A stretch of DNA of 10,564 nucleotides, from positions 1 to 10,564 of the forward strand of contig DUVD01000201.1 of assembly GCA_012841225.1 (NCBI GenBank), read 5' to 3'. Of this stretch, positions 7,451 to 10,564 are shown in pieces. Each line of letters opens with the position of its first letter. Within the stretch, counting starts at the first letter, position 1. Both the position numbers and the translations under genes were made by a program. Source of the DNA: Fibrobacter sp. Lineage in GTDB: Bacteria > Fibrobacterota > Fibrobacteria > Fibrobacterales > Fibrobacteraceae. The notes under the pieces were generated by a model that had not been told where the DNA came from, did no database searches, and saw only the letters and a program-made list of their open reading frames with translations.

Positions 7451-8412
7451 AGCATGACCGTGATTTTATCTTTAATAAATTCAGGCAGTTTTTTATCCAG
7501 TGCGTCAAGAATGTGCTTTGCGGAGTACTTCATTGAAAAGTGATTTAATATTATTTGTTCGCACTCGATCTCATTTCGTTTTTTCTCAAAGGTTTCAATA
7601 ATTTGGTTTAAGTGGGAATGCCCTTTTTTTCTAGCCATTTCCTCTTCGTTGTCGTCCACAAAAGTGCATTCTGTTACTAAAACAGGTGATTTCCAAATAG
7701 AAGGATTTTCTAAAAGACTTTCACTTTTACAATCTCCCATAAAAGTGACTATGGGTTCATATACTTCTTTGGTTATTTCTATATGTTTTTGGCGGAGCGC
7801 AATGATCTCTTCCGTCGAGCAGGATAAGTACTTTTCAAGTAGTTTTTTCTTAAACTGAAACACAGTACAACCTAAAGTATGAATGGAATGGCTGACTTCA
7901 AAAGCCTCTATTGCAAGGTCTTTACGGTATTGCAAAATAATTTTTTCACCCGTTTTTACAGGTATTAAGTTGGGTATTTGAATTCGGTATTCTGGAACTC
8001 CCTCAAAAGCAGCTTCTGCCCTAATCCAGTTGCAGGCCTTTTCATAAATATTTTCAGAGAGGTAATAGGCTGCATTTTTTTCAATGCCCATCATTTTGCG
8101 TAAACTATGGTGTCTCATTAGGCAACGGCTGTGGTCCCCGTGAGCGTGGGTTAAAAAAACGTGGTCAAGCGGTATAGCGGATAAAGGGCATTCCCCCATA
8201 TCTACAGCAAAATTCAATTCGGGAAGAAGATGGTAACTCGCAAGTCCCGATATAGAAAAACCAGACAAACTGAATTTTCTTGTGTTTAAATGGACTTGTT
8301 TTAGTGCATTGTGAATGTGTTTATTTTCTGTCGTCAAAAGTAATATCCGGGGGTCGCTATCTTTTTTGCAAAGATAGATAAAAAAACATCTATTTTTTGG
8401 TACGATTTCCAA
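7447..8412 (-). CDS. RNase Z-like metallo-beta-lactamase fold hydrolase, start uncertain
   Basis: A metal-dependent hydrolase with the RNase Z set of motifs. They are THAHGDH (residues 88-94), VSHSIHTLGCTV (173-184, compare HSIPSxGY), MGDCKS (225-230, compare GDTxP), TECTF (247-251), KGHSHLNQ (263-270) and LNHFSMKYS (289-297, compare LTHFSxRY). Tip residues of all metal-ligand loops seem present. RNase Z trims tRNA 3' ends; tRNA without encoded CCA, as seen here, would need it. I do not see a Gly-Pro-rich flexible arm, so tRNA processing is inferred. The coordinates use a TTG codon at 8410-8412. There is no in-frame ATG before residue 72, which already lies past conserved sequence. Another TTG at 8335-8337 is possible. 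The homologous part begins near residue 47. It overlaps trmB by 4 bases. Confidence 0.8.
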   Translation of the reverse strand: MEIVPKNRCFFIYLCKKDSDPRILLLTTENKHIHNALKQVHLNTRKFSLSGFSISGLASYHLLPELNFAVDMGECPLSAIPLDHVFLTHAHGDHSRCLMRHHSLRKMMGIEKNAAYYLSENIYEKACNWIRAEAAFEGVPEYRIQIPNLIPVKTGEKIILQYRKDLAIEAFEVSHSIHTLGCTVFQFKKKLLEKYLSCSTEEIIALRQKHIEITKEVYEPIVTFMGDCKSESLLENPSIWKSPVLVTECTFVDDNEEEMARKKGHSHLNQIIETFEKKRNEIECEQIILNHFSMKYSAKHILDALDKKLPEFIKDKITVML

Positions 8413-8510
8413 AATCTATAGGTATATTCTAAGTTGGAATACACGTCAGCAATATTACAAAGAATATTCATATTGGCTGTTTTTAGCCAATTTTGACTAA
8501 AGGACTCTGG
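8413..8510. promoter_or_regulatory. Divergent control region with inverted repeat, padR (plus) and RNase Z-like operon (minus)
   Basis: A 98-base AT-rich gap that should promote both directions. The clearest element is an inverted repeat ATTGGCT (8472-8478) and AGCCAAT (8485-8491), 6 bases apart. It lies 19 bases before the padR ATG and just upstream of its ribosome site. An 8-base palindrome GAATATTC sits at 8462-8469, and TATTC/GAATA arms at 8425-8429 and 8437-8441. On the minus strand TAGAAT (8426-8431) could be a -10 box, but its -35 is poor. PadR proteins usually bind such dyads and repress themselves, so an operator role is plausible. Confidence 0.4.
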
Positions 8511-9137
8511 ATGAATAGATACGACTTGGTTTTGCTTGGTTTTATTTTAGAGCGCGAAAGCAGCGGTTATGATATTATGACCGAAATTCGAAAGCGCGAA
8601 TTAGACCGCTGGGCTAAAATAAGTACCTCTACTATTTATAACCGTTTAATTCGTTTAGAAAAAAGTCAATGTATTACGGGTCGCACCGAAAAGGATGGCA
8701 ACAGGCCTGAAAGGGTGATGTATACCATTACGGATAAAGGCCGAGAATTATTAAAGAAGGAAGTTTTAAGGCATTTAACAGGGTTTAACGACGATCCTAG
8801 AACACTAGGATTTGCCTTCTTATACGGCGTTGAACCGAAGGAAGCCGTTCGCTCTTTGGAAGCTCACGAGCGCCGGTTATTGCAAGAAATTGAAAGATTA
8901 AATGAAATGATCGAACAAGAGCCACGTCCTACGCTCTTTGCTGAAGGGCCGTTTTTGAACTGCATGAGTCGAGATCATATTACAGTGGAATTAAAATATG
9001 TACGCGCTGCTGTTTCTATTTTGCGCGACCCCATTAGGAACAAAAAACTCGATGGTTATTTTTACATTAATTTTGGAGCACGTCACTTTGGCGAGCAAAA
9101 GTCGTTAAACGACTCTCAAGTGGAAACTACGAATTAA
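8511..9137 (+). CDS. PadR-family transcriptional regulator
   Basis: A 208-residue DNA-binding regulator. Residues 1-85 form the winged helix: DLVLLGFILERESSGYDI (5-22) is the conserved opening, TSTIYNRLIRLEK (39-51) the recognition helix, and RVMYTITDKGRELL (68-81) the wing. Residues 95-190 are a helical dimerisation arm of the Vir_act_alpha_C type, giving the longer PadR class. I chose the ATG at 8511 over an upstream TTG at 8493. AAAGGA lies 6 bases before the ATG, and the conserved domain begins right after it. The signal it senses is unknown. It is followed after 27 bases by the GH94 gene in the same direction, which makes that gene its most likely target besides itself. Confidence 0.92.
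   Translation: MNRYDLVLLGFILERESSGYDIMTEIRKRELDRWAKISTSTIYNRLIRLEKSQCITGRTEKDGNRPERVMYTITDKGRELLKKEVLRHLTGFNDDPRTLGFAFLYGVEPKEAVRSLEAHERRLLQEIERLNEMIEQEPRPTLFAEGPFLNCMSRDHITVELKYVRAAVSILRDPIRNKKLDGYFYINFGARHFGEQKSLNDSQVETTN
9100..9114. promoter_or_regulatory. Perfect dyad near the 3' end of padR, candidate operator
   Basis: AGTCGTT-A-AACGACT is a perfect 7-bp inverted repeat around one central base. It lies inside the last codons of padR, 50 bases before the GH94 start. It could be an operator or part of an internal promoter region for GH94. Chance occurrence within coding sequence cannot be excluded. Confidence 0.25.
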
Positions 9138-9145
9138 CCCCCCCC
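9138..9145. repeat. Run of eight C between padR stop and GH94 ribosome site
   Basis: Eight consecutive C directly follow the padR stop codon, in otherwise AT-rich DNA. The tract lies 10 bases before the GGAG that serves the GH94 start. Slippage there would alter spacing but not any reading frame. Confidence 0.6.
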
Positions 9146-9164
9146 TCACACTCATGGAGAACAC

Positions 9165-10564
9165 ATGGCTAAAAAAGCGTGTAAACAAAAGTCTAAGACA
9201 ATAAAAACGATTAAAAAAACCACTTCTAAGAAGTATGGTTATTTTGATGACGCTAACAAAGAATACGTCCTTACTAATCCAGCTACACCAATTAAATGGT
9301 GTAACTATGTAGGCACGTTGGATTTTGGCGGTATTGTCGATACTACTGGCGGCTCTTTGGTTTGTAAAGGTGATCCGGCTTTAAATCGAATTACTAAGTA
9401 TATAGCCCAAATGCCCAGCTCTGATTTTAAGGCGAGCACAATATACATTCGCATTAAAGAAGGAAAAAATTATAAGGTGTTTTCACCTTTTGTAACACCT
9501 ACACTCATCCCAATGGATAAGTGGGAATGCCATATTGGTCTTTCTTACAGTAGGTGGATTGCTGAGGCTTTTGGTCTTCGCATTCAAGTGACTATTTTTG
9601 TTCCAACGGGCTCTCATACGTTGCTTCAAGATATTCAAATCACCAATATCGCTGGTGGGGCGAAAGAAGTCGATATTATTCCTGTTTATGAGTTCAGCCA
9701 TTTTGAAGCTGAAAAGCAATTGACCAATGCGGATTGGGTTCCTCAAACGATGACTTTAAAATCGCACTGGGAAAAGTCAGGTCATTGCGTTCTAGAACAA
9801 TACGCTTATATGAAGCGCGATCTTGCTGTAAACTACGTCACTGCGGATGGTCCTATTTCTAGTTTTGAAGGTGACCGTCGAGTGTTCCTCGGTTCGAACG
9901 AAATGGGAAGTTGGGCAAACCCAATTGCTCTTCAAAATAAAGAACTCTCCAACAGCGAATGCGATCGTGGCGATAACGTTGCTGCACTTATGATTCACGC
10001 TGGTAAATTGGGAGCTAAAAAATCCTTCCGCACCTGTACTCAACTTGGTCAAGAACCTTCTTTGAAGGTCGCCGCTAAAGCGATTAAAAAGTACCGCGAT
10101 TTTAAAAATGTCGACAAGGCCTTTGACGAACTCGCTCGCTTCTGGAAAAAATACTTAGCACCTATCCAAGTGAACACACCAGACGCTTCTTTCAACTCTA
10201 TGGTTAACGTTCATAACCCACGCCAGTGCCACACAACCAAAAACTGGAGCCGTTACCTTTCTCTTTATCAATTAGGTTATGGGACTTCACGTGGTATTGG
10301 TTACCGCGACTCTAGCCAAGACTTGCTAGGCGTTATGGCTCACATGCCAGAAGAAGCCTTAGACCTTGCTAGAAACCTCCTTTCTGTGCAGCGTCCAGAA
10401 GGTAATGCAATGCATCAGTACCTCCCTTCCAAGCTAGCTGCTGACGAAGGCGACGAAGCCAATGAAGGCGATAGCCGTGAAAAGGCTGCTGATGGCTATT
10501 ATAATTGGTATGGCGATGACCACTTGTGGATCATTTTGACGGTAGCTAGTTACCTTAAAGAAAC
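9165..10564 (+). CDS. GH94 family disaccharide phosphorylase (N-terminal part, cut by window edge)
   Basis: Cytoplasmic enzymes of this family split beta-linked glucose disaccharides with phosphate, yielding a sugar 1-phosphate without spending ATP. From the ATG at 9165 the frame is open for 466 codons to the right edge. After a Lys-rich leader (1-23) comes YGYFDDANKEYVLTNPATP (24-42), the typical GH94 opening, then the beta-sandwich domain to about 320. The helical barrel begins with MVNVHNPRQCHTTKNWSRY (346-364), GIGYRDSSQDLLGV (377-390), MHQYLP (416-421) and YGDDHLWII (449-457). The Arg-Asp pair at 381-382 matches substrate-binding residues of the family. The catalytic Asp of the ADWND-type motif would lie beyond the edge. 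An EGDSRE segment (434-439) recalls laminaribiose phosphorylases, but cellobiose is equally possible. GGAG lies 5 bases before the ATG; no signal peptide is seen. Confidence 0.92.
   Translation, partial: MAKKACKQKSKTIKTIKKTTSKKYGYFDDANKEYVLTNPATPIKWCNYVGTLDFGGIVDTTGGSLVCKGDPALNRITKYIAQMPSSDFKASTIYIRIKEGKNYKVFSPFVTPTLIPMDKWECHIGLSYSRWIAEAFGLRIQVTIFVPTGSHTLLQDIQITNIAGGAKEVDIIPVYEFSHFEAEKQLTNADWVPQTMTLKSHWEKSGHCVLEQYAYMKRDLAVNYVTADGPISSFEGDRRVFLGSNEMGSWANPIALQNKELSNSECDRGDNVAALMIHAGKLGAKKSFRTCTQLGQEPSLKVAAKAIKKYRDFKNVDKAFDELARFWKKYLAPIQVNTPDASFNSMVNVHNPRQCHTTKNWSRYLSLYQLGYGTSRGIGYRDSSQDLLGVMAHMPEEALDLARNLLSVQRPEGNAMHQYLPSKLAADEGDEANEGDSREKAADGYYNWYGDDHLWIILTVASYLKE

Noticed and set aside
8493..8510. 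TTG at 8493 as an earlier padR start, adding six residues
   Set aside because: The added residues are read from the AAAGGA ribosome site itself, and the conserved domain starts right after the ATG at 8511.
9154..9204. Short ATG-started frame of 16 codons overlapping the GH94 start in another frame
   Set aside because: It has no ribosome site of its own, and the GGAG inside it serves the GH94 start. No recognisable peptide.

Overview
The window holds eleven protein genes and one tRNA gene, densely packed. It reads as a chromosomal housekeeping region that ends in a carbohydrate-use gene. Base composition is moderately AT-rich by eye. I see no insertion sequence, phage gene, CRISPR array, toxin-antitoxin pair or other sign of recent transfer. 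The mix (Hsp33, RecN, TrmB, ThrH, a THUMP-like methyltransferase, an initiator tRNA without encoded CCA, a GH94 phosphorylase) fits a heterotrophic, probably saccharolytic bacterium. A Fibrobacterota or Bacteroidota-like lineage is my tentative guess; no marker here settles it.

Layout. (1) Positions 2970 down to 1, minus strand: a tight run hslO - thrH - THUMP-like SAM methyltransferase - ung. Gaps are 7 to 15 bases, so these are probably one operon. ung is cut by the left edge. (2) Positions 3082-3636, plus strand: a DJ-1/PfpI family gene transcribed divergently from hslO. (3) Positions 3709-3862, minus strand: a self-contained initiator tRNA-Met unit with a recognisable promoter and a 13-bp terminator stem. 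Its T arm carries one extra base. (4) Positions 8412 down to 3881, minus strand: an RNase Z-like metallo-beta-lactamase gene, trmB, recN and a CDP-alcohol phosphatidyltransferase gene. The first two overlap by 4 bases and the last two by 11. (5) Positions 8511-10564, plus strand: a PadR-type regulator followed after 27 bases by a GH94 disaccharide phosphorylase that runs off the right edge.

How the parts fit. The left operon mixes redox-stress chaperoning (Hsp33), DNA uracil repair (Ung), a HAD phosphatase/phosphotransferase (ThrH) and an orphan methyltransferase. The central operon joins tRNA modification, possibly tRNA 3' processing, DNA break repair and phospholipid synthesis. The PadR-GH94 pair is the only accessory-looking unit, and its layout suggests PadR may control the phosphorylase and itself.

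I did not find a clearly new multi-gene system. The points most worth a second look are the CDP-alcohol phosphatidyltransferase, whose N-terminal half looks like a degenerate copy of its own catalytic domain; the bulged T arm of the initiator tRNA; the hairpin that partly overlaps the methyltransferase ribosome binding site; and the RNase Z-like gene with no usable ATG start. No gene-free stretch exceeds 300 bases.
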